From positions 1 to 64,000 of the forward strand of contig JABXIM010000025.1 in the NCBI GenBank assembly GCA_013373085.1: a stretch of 64,000 bases of DNA, read 5' to 3'. Each line of letters opens with the position of its first letter. The first letter of the stretch is position 1. The DNA comes from Oceanospirillaceae bacterium (GTDB taxonomy: Bacteria; Pseudomonadota; Gammaproteobacteria; Pseudomonadales; Balneatricaceae). The position numbers and the translations under genes are program-made. Shown here piece by piece: positions 52,882 through 61,672 of the stretch. The notes under the pieces are model-generated. The model searched no databases. It saw only the letters and a program-made list of their open reading frames with translations, and had not been told where the DNA came from.

Positions 52882-53655
52882 TCAGTGCGTGACGCCTTCG
52901 GCCTCGGCGGATTCGGTCTCGACTCGAGGCGTCTCGTCGGCTTTCACCCGTTCCGCCATCGAAGAAAAACAACGCAGCGACTGCAGGTGGACGTAGATCA
53001 GCTCCATCTCGTCGCGCTTGACCAGCTGCTCCAGCGTCTCGGCCGGCAACGCCTTGAGCTTGTCGCGGTTTACCGCCTGGAAGCCGGTCAATGACAGCTG
53101 TTCGCCGGTCGGCAGCCGGACCTGCGCCTGCATCGACTCGAGCAGATCGAGCTCCTTGAGGCGGCTGCAAAACGCCTGGGTACGATTGAACTGGACCTGG
53201 TACTCCTGGACGAAGTTCAGCACGTTGCCTAGGTACTGGGTGCGTTCGCCGTCGGCGTCGAACAGCCGCTCGCCGCGCCCGTCCTGGTTGCAGCCGGCAT
53301 AATCCTCGTCGACACACAGATAAAAACGGTCCCCCTGTTCGTTTTTCGAAAACACGAACGGGTAGCGACGAACGAAGGCAGGAATGTAATGCCCCAGCCA
53401 GCCACCGGAGGCGTCCACGAACAGGTTGTGTTCCGCTTTCACGCCCAACATCGCAACCGGCAGTACCGAGTCCCCGCTTTCGGCGAACACGATCGGGTAC
53501 TCCGACGCCGCCGCGGCGAACTCGACGACGGTGATCGGGACCGAATTCGATTCACCGGCGAAGGAGTAATCCCCGGTAGCCTTCACATACCAGCCTCCGT
53601 GACGCTCAAACGAAACCGGTACAACTTTCCGGTAGTACAACAGCTGCCTGCTCAT
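52882..53655 (-). CDS. SapC-family protein (S-layer related)
   Basis: 257 residues from the ATG at 53655, behind AAGGGGA; a longer frame reaching 53886 consists of repetitive Gly/His/Ser sequence and is unlikely. The family signature is clear: YYRKVVPVSFERHGGWYVK, VPITVVEFAAAASEYPIVFAESG, VMLG-like AMLGVKAEHNLFVDASGGWLGHYIPAFVRRYPFVF, and a C-terminal helical part. SapC proteins are linked by name to the paracrystalline surface layer of Campylobacter fetus; their exact role is not settled. It lies 163 bases upstream of the giant gene on the same strand, so a joint transcript and a role in surface assembly are plausible. The C-terminus is acidic. Confidence 0.88.
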   Translation of the reverse strand: MSRQLLYYRKVVPVSFERHGGWYVKATGDYSFAGESNSVPITVVEFAAAASEYPIVFAESGDSVLPVAMLGVKAEHNLFVDASGGWLGHYIPAFVRRYPFVFSKNEQGDRFYLCVDEDYAGCNQDGRGERLFDADGERTQYLGNVLNFVQEYQVQFNRTQAFCSRLKELDLLESMQAQVRLPTGEQLSLTGFQAVNRDKLKALPAETLEQLVKRDEMELIYVHLQSLRCFSSMAERVKADETPRVETESAEAEGVTH

Positions 53656-53715
53656 AGCATTCCCCTTGTGGCCATGTAAGCCGCTGATGCCGTAGGAGGA
53701 GATACCGGAGCGCGA

Positions 53716-53751
53716 GCCCGAATGGCCCGAATGGCCCGAATGGCCCGAACG
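53716..53751. repeat. Four 9-bp tandem repeats upstream of the SapC-family gene
   Basis: Four copies of GCCCGAATG, the last with one change. It lies in the 273-bp gap upstream of the SapC start. Slippage here could alter promoter spacing; nothing else is recognised in the gap. Confidence 0.75.
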
Positions 53752-53928
53752 GATTGCACAGACGGAACGCACGCCGCGCAACCCTGGTATCGCCGTTACA
53801 GCTCGATGCGGCGCCTTCCGAAGAGACCCAGTAAATATAGACCAGTTGGAAGAATCGGAATAAAGAGGATACGAATGCTGGTACAACTAGTTGAATGCGG
53901 CAAAGCGATCGCAAAACTCAACGTAGCA

Positions 53929-54540
53929 TCAATGCGCGGCGAACCCTACGCCCAGCAGGATATAGAGCCCCAGATAAACCGCCGGATAGACCAACAGCAG
54001 CGACCACAGCAGCGCGATGCGAACACCGTGCCGCAGATCGGCTTCGCGAATCCGTTCTACCAGCGCGCGTGACAGCCAGAACGCCAGCAGCAGTGCCGGA
54101 ATCAGTACCGACCAAAATACCGGAAACTCCAGCCGGGCCAGCCAGGTACCGTCGAACGGCTCGGGAAAATACTGCAACGGAACCAGCAGGATCGGCGCAA
54201 TACGCCAGCTGCCGCCGCCGGCGTAGGACAGCGCCAGCGGAACGCACAGCAGCATCGCCAGCAGGTGCAGCAGCCAAACCGCGCGGCTCGGGCGCACGCT
54301 GACCGGTCGGCGTTCCACGCTTTCGAGCTGCCGTTCCCAGACGCCGTAGTGATAATCGTTGAGCCGGTCGAGATGAGGTTCGAGCGACGGGCAGCGATCG
54401 ACGTTTTCCCGCACCCAGAGCAGAGCGTCCTGCCACGAAGTGAACGGCTTGCGCATCACCAGGCCGAATCGCTTCTGCTCGCAGTAAAAGATATTGCGGC
54501 GGGTGTCGAAATGCACCGGATTGGCAATCTGTTCGGGCAT
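53929..54540 (-). CDS. Small membrane protein of unknown function
   Basis: 203 residues from the ATG at 54540; an ATG at 54570 is possible because AGGAG lies 13 bases before the shorter start. The N-terminal ~90 residues are soluble, with Trp/Asp-rich sequence (FTSWQDALLWVRENVDRCPSLEPHLDRLNDYHYGVW). Three membrane helices follow at about 94-116, 140-160 and 178-203. I do not recognise the family. It stands between the SapC gene (same strand, 273 bp away) and the divergent SulP gene. Confidence 0.7.
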   Translation of the reverse strand: MPEQIANPVHFDTRRNIFYCEQKRFGLVMRKPFTSWQDALLWVRENVDRCPSLEPHLDRLNDYHYGVWERQLESVERRPVSVRPSRAVWLLHLLAMLLCVPLALSYAGGGSWRIAPILLVPLQYFPEPFDGTWLARLEFPVFWSVLIPALLLAFWLSRALVERIREADLRHGVRIALLWSLLLVYPAVYLGLYILLGVGFAAH

Positions 54541-54602
54541 GATGTCTTGGTTACTCCTGACAGTTGGCAACAGCTTAGCAGGCTGTTAGAACCTTTTGCG
54601 CA

Positions 54603-54632
54603 TTGTCGCCCGATTCTTATTCCATTTAAAAT
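54603..54632 (+). promoter_or_regulatory. Probable sigma-70 promoter of the SulP gene
   Basis: TTGTCG, an 18-base spacer, TAAAAT. It would start transcription about 30 bases before the ATG at 54670. The ribosome site AAGGAC is nine bases upstream of that ATG. Confidence 0.45.
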
Positions 54633-54669
54633 ATAGGTTCTTCCGGTTGGCTATAAGGACCAACTCCCG

Positions 54670-56403
54670 ATGCCCCATCGCGCCCACCTGTTCCGCCTGC
54701 ATCCCGGTATAGCGCTGCAAGAGAGTTGCCTGGCGGAGCCCTACGGCCGCCGGCGTTTCGGCAAGGACCTGATGGCCGGCATCACGGTGGGCATCATCGC
54801 GATCCCGCTGGCGATGGCGCTGGCGATCGCCAGCGGGGTGCCGCCGCAGTATGGCCTCTATTCGGCGATGATCGCCGGCTTCGTCATCGCCCTGACCGGC
54901 GGCTCGCGTTACAGCATTTCAGGCCCTACCGCGGCATTCGTGGTCATCCTTTACCCCGTGGCCCAGCAGTTCGGACTCGGCGGGCTGCTGCTGGCGACCC
55001 TGATGGCGGGACTGATCATGGTCGCGCTGGCGCTGGCACGTCTCGGCCGGCTGATCGAGTATATCCCGGAACCGGTCACCCTTGGCTTCACCTCGGGTAT
55101 CGCCATCGTCATCGCCACACTGCAGATCCGGGATTTTTTTGGCTTGCCGCTGAGCGAGCTACCCGAGTCCTGGCTCGGCAAGGTCGAAACGCTGCTGCTC
55201 GCGCTACCCCAGTTCGACGCCGCCAGCCTGCTGGTCGCCGCCGCCACGCTCGCGACGATGCTCCTCTGGCCGCGACTGAAAACGCCGGTACCCGGACACC
55301 TGCCGGCGCTGCTGATCGGCGTCGGGCTGTCGCTGCTGCTCGGCGGTTTCGGCCATGAAATCGACACCATCGGCTCGCGCTTCAGCTACCTGCTGCCGGA
55401 CGGCAGCAGCGGTCAGGGGATACCGCCGGTACTGCCGCATTTCGAGTGGCCCTGGCGCCAGTCCGGTCCCGACGGCGCACCGCTGGAGCTGTCGTTTGAG
55501 ACCCTTCGCGCCCTGTTGCCGGCGGCGTTCACCATCGCCATGCTCGGCGCCATCGAATCGCTGCTCTGCGCCGTGGTGCTGGACGGCATGACCGGCCGTC
55601 GCCACAGCGCCAACAGCGAGTTGCTGGGCCAGGGCCTCGGCAACCTGGTCGCCCCCTTTTTCGGCGGCATCACCGCCACCGCGGCGATCGCCCGCTCCGC
55701 CGCCAATTACCGCGCCGGCGCCGAAAGCCCCGTTGCCGCGATGATACACGCGCTGGTGGTAATGGCCGCGTTGCTGGCGATTGCACCGCTGCTGTCCTAC
55801 CTGCCGATGGCCTCGATGGCGGCGATGCTGCTGATGGTGGCCTGGAACATGAGTGAGGCGCACAAGGTGGTGGCGCTGGTACGCCGGGCGCCGACCGGCG
55901 ATATCCTGGTGCTGGCGGTGTGCCTGTCGCTGACGGTGCTGTTCGATATGGTGATCGCCATTGGCACCGGAATCGTGCTGGCATCTTTGCTGTTCGTGCG
56001 CGATCTCGGTGCCATGACACGGGTCAGCGAAATCGGCGGCAACCGCCGGCTGGTGCCGGAACCGCTGCCGGAAGGCTGGTCGCTGTACAAGATCAGCGGG
56101 CCGCTGTTCTTCGCCGCCGCCGACCGGGTGTTCTCGGAGCTCGAGCTGCTGTGTCGCTACAACCGTGGCGTGCTGCTCTATCTCGATGGCGTGCCGATGC
56201 TCGACGCCGGCGGACTGTCTGCGCTGGAAAAATACATCGCCAGTTGCCGGGAACGCCATATCGAGCTGATGATCGCCGACCTGCAGTTCCAGCCGCTCAA
56301 GGCGCTGGCACGCGCCGGCATCCGGCCTGTCGAAGGCGAATTGTCCTTCACACCGACGCTGGCCGAAGCCCTGGAGCGCCTGCGCCAGGCTTCTAATCGC
56401 TAA
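54670..56403 (+). CDS. SulP-family anion transporter with STAS domain
   Basis: 577 residues, usual for bacterial SulP. The N-terminal signature is KDLMAGITVGIIAIPLAMALAIASGVPPQYGLYSAMIAG, followed by GGSRYSISGPTAAF and about 12-14 membrane helices. The cytoplasmic STAS domain covers the last ~120 residues (LYKISGPLFFAAADRVFSEL ... LLYLDGVPMLDAGGLSAL). Members move sulfate, bicarbonate or C4-dicarboxylates; the substrate cannot be read from sequence, though the layout resembles DauA. It converges with the GntR gene, overlapping its 3' end by 11 bases. Confidence 0.92.
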   Translation: MPHRAHLFRLHPGIALQESCLAEPYGRRRFGKDLMAGITVGIIAIPLAMALAIASGVPPQYGLYSAMIAGFVIALTGGSRYSISGPTAAFVVILYPVAQQFGLGGLLLATLMAGLIMVALALARLGRLIEYIPEPVTLGFTSGIAIVIATLQIRDFFGLPLSELPESWLGKVETLLLALPQFDAASLLVAAATLATMLLWPRLKTPVPGHLPALLIGVGLSLLLGGFGHEIDTIGSRFSYLLPDGSSGQGIPPVLPHFEWPWRQSGPDGAPLELSFETLRALLPAAFTIAMLGAIESLLCAVVLDGMTGRRHSANSELLGQGLGNLVAPFFGGITATAAIARSAANYRAGAESPVAAMIHALVVMAALLAIAPLLSYLPMASMAAMLLMVAWNMSEAHKVVALVRRAPTGDILVLAVCLSLTVLFDMVIAIGTGIVLASLLFVRDLGAMTRVSEIGGNRRLVPEPLPEGWSLYKISGPLFFAAADRVFSELELLCRYNRGVLLYLDGVPMLDAGGLSALEKYIASCRERHIELMIADLQFQPLKALARAGIRPVEGELSFTPTLAEALERLRQASNR

Positions 56404-57160
56404 CCAGCATCCGCGGCTCGAGTTGTCCCTGCAGCTCGATATTGAACTGCTCCGCCGAGCGCATATGCTCAAGCATCAGGGTTCGCGCGTGCGCCGCATC
56501 GCGCGCCTGGAATGCCGCCAGCAACTGCCTGTGGTAATCGAGGTTGGCGCAGGAAAATTCGCGCTGCTCCGGCAGCCTGGCTTTCTTGAAGATCACCAGG
56601 TCGCGGATCAGGTCGTTCAGAAAGCGGCCGATGAAGCTCAGCAGCGGATTGGCGCAGCGCTCGGCCAGCACCACATGGAACTCGAGTTCGGCGATGCGCT
56701 GCGCGATACGCTCGTCGAAGTCCCGCGCCGGATGGGCGCAGCGTTCGACCAGCGCCTCGAGCCGGGCAAGGTCCTCGTCGGTCAGCAGCGGCGTCACCTG
56801 CGCCGCGATCTCCGGTTCCACCAGGGTGCGCAGGGCGTAGATATCGGGGCCACCGGGCTGTTCGAAGTGCAGGAAGTTGCGCAGCAGCTGGCTGGCCCGC
56901 TCGTACGGCACCCGTTCCAGCACGGCGCCGCCGTTGGGGCCGGTGCGAATGCTCACCAGCCCCTGCACCTCGAGCGACTTCAGCGCTTCACGCACTGTGC
57001 CCTTGGCGCAGTCGAACTGCTCCATCAATTCGCGTTCATTGGGTAGCCGGTCCCCCGGCTGCCGCCCGTTGACCACCACCCAGCGCTTGATCGAGTCGAC
57101 GATCTGGTCAGCGCGCTTGATGCGTTTTGTCGGACTGAATCCGGCGTTCTCGTTACTCAT
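56393..57160 (-). CDS. GntR-family regulator, FadR/FCD subfamily
   Basis: 255 residues from the ATG at 57160 behind AAGGTC; the upstream extension of the frame crosses the promoter of gcdH and is not used. The winged helix-turn-helix is at ~20-90 (QIVDSIKRWVVVNGRQPGDRLPNERELMEQFDCAKGTVREALKSLEVQGLVSI). The C-terminal all-helical FCD ligand domain has the usual Asp/His pattern (FHVVLAERCANPLL, DYHRQLLAAF). It is divergent from gcdH across an 18-bp palindrome, so it very likely controls that operon, perhaps sensing glutarate or its CoA ester. Confidence 0.9.
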   Translation of the reverse strand: MSNENAGFSPTKRIKRADQIVDSIKRWVVVNGRQPGDRLPNERELMEQFDCAKGTVREALKSLEVQGLVSIRTGPNGGAVLERVPYERASQLLRNFLHFEQPGGPDIYALRTLVEPEIAAQVTPLLTDEDLARLEALVERCAHPARDFDERIAQRIAELEFHVVLAERCANPLLSFIGRFLNDLIRDLVIFKKARLPEQREFSCANLDYHRQLLAAFQARDAAHARTLMLEHMRSAEQFNIELQGQLEPRMLVSD

Positions 57161-57231
57161 GACCTTGCCTGAAATACGGGACGCCCATTCTGCCATGAAC
57201 AGGAGCCGATGGGCACAGGGTTGATTTAATC

Positions 57232-57249
57232 TATTTATTATAATAAATA
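57232..57249. promoter_or_regulatory. 18-bp perfect palindrome, probable GntR operator
   Basis: TATTTATTATAATAAATA is its own reverse complement and is very AT-rich in a GC-rich genome. It contains TATAAT on both strands, so it may overlap divergent -10 boxes. It lies 35 bases before the gcdH ATG and 71 bases before the regulator start. Confidence 0.65.
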
Positions 57250-57284
57250 TACCAAAACACAAACACATCCGAGGAGACCCGACC

Positions 57285-58466
57285 ATGGCCACCCGCTTCA
57301 ACTGGGAAGACCCCTTTCTGCTCGATCAGCAACTGACCGAAGAGGAACGCCAGATCCGCGACATGGCCCACGCCTACTGCCAGGAACGTCTGCAGCCGCG
57401 TGTGCTGGAAGCCTTTCGTCACGAGCATTTCGATCGCGAGATCATGCAGGAGATGGGTGACCTGGGTCTGCTCGGCGCCACCGTCGATCCGGAATACGGC
57501 GGCAGCGGGATCAGCCAGGTCGGCTACGGCCTGATTGCCCGCGAAGTCGAGCGGGTCGATTCCGGCTACCGTTCGGCGATGAGCGTGCAGTCATCGCTGG
57601 TGATGTTCCCGATCGAGGCCTACGGCTCCGAGGAACAGAAACACAAATACCTGCCAGGGCTGGCCAGGGGCGAACTGGTCGGCTGCTTCGGCCTGACCGA
57701 GCCGAACCACGGCTCCGACCCCGGCTCGATGATTACCCGCGCACGCAAGGTGGACGGCGGCTACCGTCTGACCGGCCAGAAGATGTGGATCACCAACAGC
57801 CCCATCGCCGACATCGCCGTGGTCTGGGCCAAGTCCGACGCCCATGACGGCAAGATCAGGGGCTTTATCGTCGAACGCGGCACCGAGGGTTTCAGCACGC
57901 CCAAGATCGAGGGCAAGGTAAGCCTGCGCGCCTCCGTAACCGGCGAGATCGTGCTCGACGAAGCCTTCGTGCCGGAGGAAAACCTGTTGCCGGGGGCGTC
58001 AGGGCTCGGCGGCCCCTTCGGTTGCCTCAACAAGGCCCGCTACGGCATCGCCTGGGGTGCGATGGGCGCCGCCGAGTTCTGCTGGCATGCGGCCCGCCAG
58101 TACACCCTGGACCGCCAGCAGTTCGGCCGGCCGCTGGCGGCGAACCAGCTGATCCAGCTCAAGCTCGCCAACATGCAGACCGAAATCGCATTGGGCCTGC
58201 AGGCAGCGCTGCAGGTCGGGCGCCTGATGGATGACGACAACTGGGCGCCGGAGATGGTTTCGCTGATCAAGCGCAACAACTGCGGCAAGGCCCTCGATAT
58301 CGCCCGTCTGTCCCGCGACATGCATGGCGGCAACGGCATTTCCGACGAGTTCGGCGTCATTCGCCACATGGTCAACCTGGAATCGGTCAACACCTACGAA
58401 GGCACCCACGACGTGCACGCGCTGATCCTGGGCCGCGCCCAGACCGGCATCCAGGCATTCTGTTAA
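57285..58466 (+). CDS. gcdH: Glutaryl-CoA dehydrogenase
   Basis: 393 residues, full length. It oxidatively decarboxylates glutaryl-CoA to crotonyl-CoA with FAD and electron-transfer flavoprotein, in lysine, tryptophan and glutarate breakdown. Evidence: [21 protein letters not shown] start, [16 protein letters not shown] for flavin binding, [12 protein letters not shown], the [18 protein letters not shown] segment typical of this branch, and the catalytic Glu E372 in [19 protein letters not shown]. Good ribosome site GGAG before the ATG. A CoA-transferase gene follows 124 bases on, the usual partner for activating glutarate. Confidence 0.95.
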   Translation: MATRFNWEDPFLLDQQLTEEERQIRDMAHAYCQERLQPRVLEAFRHEHFDREIMQEMGDLGLLGATVDPEYGGSGISQVGYGLIAREVERVDSGYRSAMSVQSSLVMFPIEAYGSEEQKHKYLPGLARGELVGCFGLTEPNHGSDPGSMITRARKVDGGYRLTGQKMWITNSPIADIAVVWAKSDAHDGKIRGFIVERGTEGFSTPKIEGKVSLRASVTGEIVLDEAFVPEENLLPGASGLGGPFGCLNKARYGIAWGAMGAAEFCWHAARQYTLDRQQFGRPLAANQLIQLKLANMQTEIALGLQAALQVGRLMDDDNWAPEMVSLIKRNNCGKALDIARLSRDMHGGNGISDEFGVIRHMVNLESVNTYEGTHDVHALILGRAQTGIQAFC

Positions 58467-58480
58467 GCCACTCCGGTTCA

Positions 58481-58517
58481 AGGCGGTGCGCATCGCTTCG
58501 CTCAGCTGCACCCTACG
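58481..58517. repeat. REP-like element, third family
   Basis: GGTGCGCATCGCTTCGCTCA followed by GCTGCACCCTACG: the ends GGTGC/GCACC pair around a stem. It is a type of extragenic palindrome common in gammaproteobacteria and lies between gcdH and the CoA-transferase gene. Confidence 0.5.
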
Positions 58518-58590
58518 CACCTACCGTGCGCCATAGGGGTTTCCGATAGCATCGAGGCGCACCGCTAACGTGCCGACAAGGAGAAAACAA

Positions 58591-59805
58591 ATGAGTGCCC
58601 AACCACTGAAAGGCATACGCATCCTGGACCTGTCCCGGGTGCTGGCCGGTCCCTGGTGTGGTCAGCAACTGGCGGACCTCGGCGCCGAGGTCATCAAGAT
58701 CGAGCGCCCCGGCCGCGGTGACGACACCCGCGCCTGGGGGCCGCCCTGGCTGGACGGAACGTCCGAATCCGCCTACTACCTCAGCGCCAACCGCGGCAAG
58801 GCCTCGGTGGCGATCGATATCGCCGATCCAGACGGTCAGCGCCTGGTGCGGGAGCTGGCGCAGCAATGCGATGTGGTGCTGGAAAACTTCAAGGTCGGCG
58901 GCCTGAAGCGCTACGGTCTCGACTACGACAGTCTCAAGGCCGAAAAGCCCGACCTGATCTACTGCTCGATCACCGGTTTCGGCCAGGACGGTCCCTACTC
59001 CCACCGTGCCGGCTACGACTTCATGATCCAGGGCATGGGTGGTTTGATGAGCCTGACCGGGCAGCCCGACTCCGAGCCCGGCGGCGGACCGGTCAAGGTC
59101 GGCGTCGCCTTCGCCGACATATTCACCGGCATGTACGCCGCCAATGCCATCCTCGCCGCGCTGCTGCAGCGCGGGCGCACCGGCCGCGGCGCCCATATCG
59201 ACCTGGCGCTGCTCGACGTCCAGGTCGCGGTCCTCGCCAACCAGGCGCTCAATTATCTGTGCTCCGGACAGGTTCCGCAGCGGCTCGGCAATGCCCACCC
59301 CAACATCGTGCCCTACCAGGCATTCCCGACCGCCGACGGGCACCTGATCCTGGCGGTCGGCAACGATGCCCAGTTCCGGCGTTTCTGCGAAGTAGCCGGC
59401 TGCCCGGCGCTGGCCAGTGACGAGCGGTTCGCCACCAATGCGGCCCGCGTGACCCATCGCGACAGCCTGATACCGGAGCTGCGAACGCTCTTTGCCGGTC
59501 GCAGTACCGACGACTGGCTGGCGGCACTGGAGGCGGTCGGCGTTCCCTGCGGCCCGATCAACGACCTCGAGCGGGTATTCGCCGATCCCCAGGTGCAGCA
59601 CCGGGGCCTGCAGCTAAACCGCCCCCATCCGCAGGCCGGTGATGTTGCGCTGGTCGGCAACCCGATCCGCTTCGACGGCGAGGCGCTGAATGCCCCGACC
59701 GCCCCACCGCTGCTCGGCGAGCAGACCGATCCGGTGCTGCAGCGGTTGTTGGGCCTGGCCGACGACGAGCGCCGTCAATTGCGGGAAAACGGCACCATCG
59801 GCTGA
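58591..59805 (+). CDS. Class III (CaiB/BaiF) CoA-transferase, probably glutarate-specific
   Basis: 404 residues from the ATG at 58591 behind AAGGAG. The family is shown by LKGIRILDLSRVLAGPWCGQQLADLGAEVIKIERPG, the GDDTRAWGPP segment, NRGKASVAIDI, and the likely catalytic Asp D209 in HIDLALLDVQVA. It transfers CoA between an acyl-CoA (often succinyl-CoA) and a free acid. Placement right after gcdH argues for glutarate as acceptor, giving glutaryl-CoA. An in-frame upstream start at 58570 lacks a ribosome site. Confidence 0.9.
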   Translation: MSAQPLKGIRILDLSRVLAGPWCGQQLADLGAEVIKIERPGRGDDTRAWGPPWLDGTSESAYYLSANRGKASVAIDIADPDGQRLVRELAQQCDVVLENFKVGGLKRYGLDYDSLKAEKPDLIYCSITGFGQDGPYSHRAGYDFMIQGMGGLMSLTGQPDSEPGGGPVKVGVAFADIFTGMYAANAILAALLQRGRTGRGAHIDLALLDVQVAVLANQALNYLCSGQVPQRLGNAHPNIVPYQAFPTADGHLILAVGNDAQFRRFCEVAGCPALASDERFATNAARVTHRDSLIPELRTLFAGRSTDDWLAALEAVGVPCGPINDLERVFADPQVQHRGLQLNRPHPQAGDVALVGNPIRFDGEALNAPTAPPLLGEQTDPVLQRLLGLADDERRQLRENGTIG

Positions 59806-59915
59806 CAGTCGCGTCCCCGCCGCTTATTATGCGATCGAGGGTAGCGGATGCCTGGACGTTCGCTGGCTGACAACAATAAAGGCTCATCAGGGCCTCTTGC
59901 CTACTGGAGAACCCT

Positions 59916-60695
59916 ATGGATTTGCATATTGGGGGCCGTCACGCCATCGTCTGTGGCGCATCTAAAGGACTGGGACGCGCCTGCGCCGAAGCCCTCGCCG
60001 CCGAAGGCGTGCACCTGGTCATCAATGCACGCAACCGCGAGGCGCTGGAACAGGCTGCCGCGGAAATCAGCATGCGTCACAGCGTCACCGTTACCGCGGT
60101 CGCCGCCGATATCACCACCGTCGAAGGACGCGAAGCCGTACTGTCGGCCGGACGCGCGCCGGATATCCTGATCAACAACGCCGGCGGACCGCCGCCCGGC
60201 GATTTTCGTGACTGGAACGAAGAGGACTGGCACAAGGCGCTGCAGGCCAACATGGTGGCACCGATCCAGATGATCCGATCGGTGATCGACGGCATGATCG
60301 AGCGCCGCTTCGGGCGCATCGTCAACATCACCTCCGGTGCGGTCAAGGCACCGATCCCGACGCTGGGCCTGTCCAATGGCGCCCGCACCGGCCTCACCGG
60401 CTTCGTCGCAGGGCTGGCACGCCAGGTGGCCGAACACAACGTCACCATCAACAACCTGCTGCCCGGCCCGTTCGAAACCGACCGCCTGCGCAATACCCTG
60501 GTCGCGGAAGGCAAGGCCGCCGGCATCACGCCGGAAGAAGCCGCCCACAACCGCATGCAGAAAACACCCAGCAAGCGCTTCGGCAATCCGGCCGAGTTCG
60601 GCCAGGCCTGTGTCTTCCTCTGCGGCAACAACGCGGGCTATATCGTCGGCCAGAACCTGCTGATCGACGGCGGCGCCTATCCGGGCACCTTGTAG
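59916..60695 (+). CDS. SDR-fold protein with altered active site (BKR-like)
   Basis: 259 residues behind GGAG. The dinucleotide-binding GASKGLG (14-20), INNAGG and the DGGAYPGTL end mark a classical SDR related to 3-oxoacyl-ACP reductases. The catalytic Ser S140 is present, but the YxxxK motif is S153-x-x-x-R157. A subgroup of BKR-like SDRs is known to lack the usual tetrad, so this is probably family-typical and not a fresh mutation. Substrate unknown. It lies 110 bases after the CoA-transferase on the same strand and may share its transcript. Confidence 0.85.
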   Translation: MDLHIGGRHAIVCGASKGLGRACAEALAAEGVHLVINARNREALEQAAAEISMRHSVTVTAVAADITTVEGREAVLSAGRAPDILINNAGGPPPGDFRDWNEEDWHKALQANMVAPIQMIRSVIDGMIERRFGRIVNITSGAVKAPIPTLGLSNGARTGLTGFVAGLARQVAEHNVTINNLLPGPFETDRLRNTLVAEGKAAGITPEEAAHNRMQKTPSKRFGNPAEFGQACVFLCGNNAGYIVGQNLLIDGGAYPGTL

Positions 60696-60731
60696 CACCG
60701 ACCGCAAACAAGCCGATGCCCCGCCGGTACA

Positions 60732-60968
60732 ATTCGCCGCGGGGCGCGGCTCCCACGAACAGTGTGCATCGGCACCGCGCATTGTGGGAGCGCCGCCCCG
60801 CCACGGATGGTCCGGTTCTGCACGCGAGAGCTTCGCCGCGGGGCGCGGCTCCTACGACAAACCAAAGCTGGCCCCCGACCGTAGGAGCGGCGCCCCGCCG
60901 CGAATAAAGCTTGCACCCTGCCAAACCCGATTCGCCGCGGGGCAGTGCCCTTCGGGTGCGCGGCTGCT
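60732..60968. repeat. Cluster of five REP-like palindromes, second family
   Basis: Copies at about 60732-60758, 60782-60806, 60831-60857, 60880-60905 and 60929-60968, alternating in orientation, with the core GCCGCGGGGCGCGGCTCC(C/T)ACGA or its complement. They fill the gap between the SDR and NnrU genes. A single copy is at 26293-26322. No RAYT is next to them. Confidence 0.8.
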
Positions 60969-61524
60969 ACCCGATCAGGGACACGCCGAACAGCGTTCCG
61001 TGTCCGAAAAACAACGCGCCGTAAGCAATCAAGCCGACGATCACCGCCAACACATCGTATAGAGCCTGCGGCTTGTGCACCGGGATCAGCGTTTTGCGCG
61101 GCCGGCTCAGCAGCATGTCCAGCAGCGCGTAGACCAGGAAAGGCCCAAAGATCAGTGTCGAGGCCAGATCGCCGTTCGCCATCAGGTGAACCGAGGACCA
61201 GATCGCGACACCGATCAGCATCGGGTGACGCAGACGCTGCCGCGTAACGGTAGGGAGATAGGTGGCCACCAACAGGATCAGCGCCAGCGGCATCAGGGCA
61301 TGTGCCAGTGTCCGGCCGACCGGAAGCGGTAACCAGAGGACGCGATTGTCGATCAGCGCGTAGCCCTGCAGCATCAGCCAGAGCCCGACCAGCGACCCGA
61401 GTGCAAACAGCGCCAGGTAAAACAGCTTGCCAATCGTATCGATCAGCCGCTGTCGCAGCCCCCCCATCAGCGGCAGCGAGTGAAAGCCGAAAAACAGCAC
61501 CAGCCCCAACACCATTCGATCCAT
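60967..61524 (-). CDS. NnrU-family integral membrane protein
   Basis: 185 residues from the ATG at 61524 behind AGGAGG; an overlapping longer frame at 60677-61606 is a shadow. Five or so membrane helices are visible (MVLGLVLFFGFHSLPLMGG, LFYLALFALGSLVGLWLML, ALMPLALILLVATYL, TLIFGPFLVYALLDML, YDVLAVIVGLIAYGALFFG). The RHPMLIGVAIWSSVHLMANGD segment is typical of NnrU, named for denitrification loci but widespread with unclear function; related to NnrU/isoprenylcysteine methyltransferase-like folds. No denitrification gene is nearby. Confidence 0.85.
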   Translation of the reverse strand: MDRMVLGLVLFFGFHSLPLMGGLRQRLIDTIGKLFYLALFALGSLVGLWLMLQGYALIDNRVLWLPLPVGRTLAHALMPLALILLVATYLPTVTRQRLRHPMLIGVAIWSSVHLMANGDLASTLIFGPFLVYALLDMLLSRPRKTLIPVHKPQALYDVLAVIVGLIAYGALFFGHGTLFGVSLIG

Positions 61525-61672
61525 GACGCCCTCCTGTCGACCCCAGACCCTGCACGAAGAACCCGACGCGGCATAACCGCCGTCGGTTATTGACGGCTCG
61601 CCACACCGCTTACCGTTCGCGCCTTACGCAGTATAGGAAACGAGGCCGCCGGTAACGGCGGCCAATCGGGGA

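Noticed and set aside
53656-53886. 77-residue N-terminal extension of the SapC-family protein
   Set aside because: It consists of Gly/His/Ser from a 9-bp DNA repeat, and the ATG at 53655 has a good ribosome site.
60677-61606. 309-codon minus-strand frame overlapping the NnrU gene
   Set aside because: Out of frame with the clear NnrU protein; Arg/Ala-rich shadow that also runs through REP repeats.
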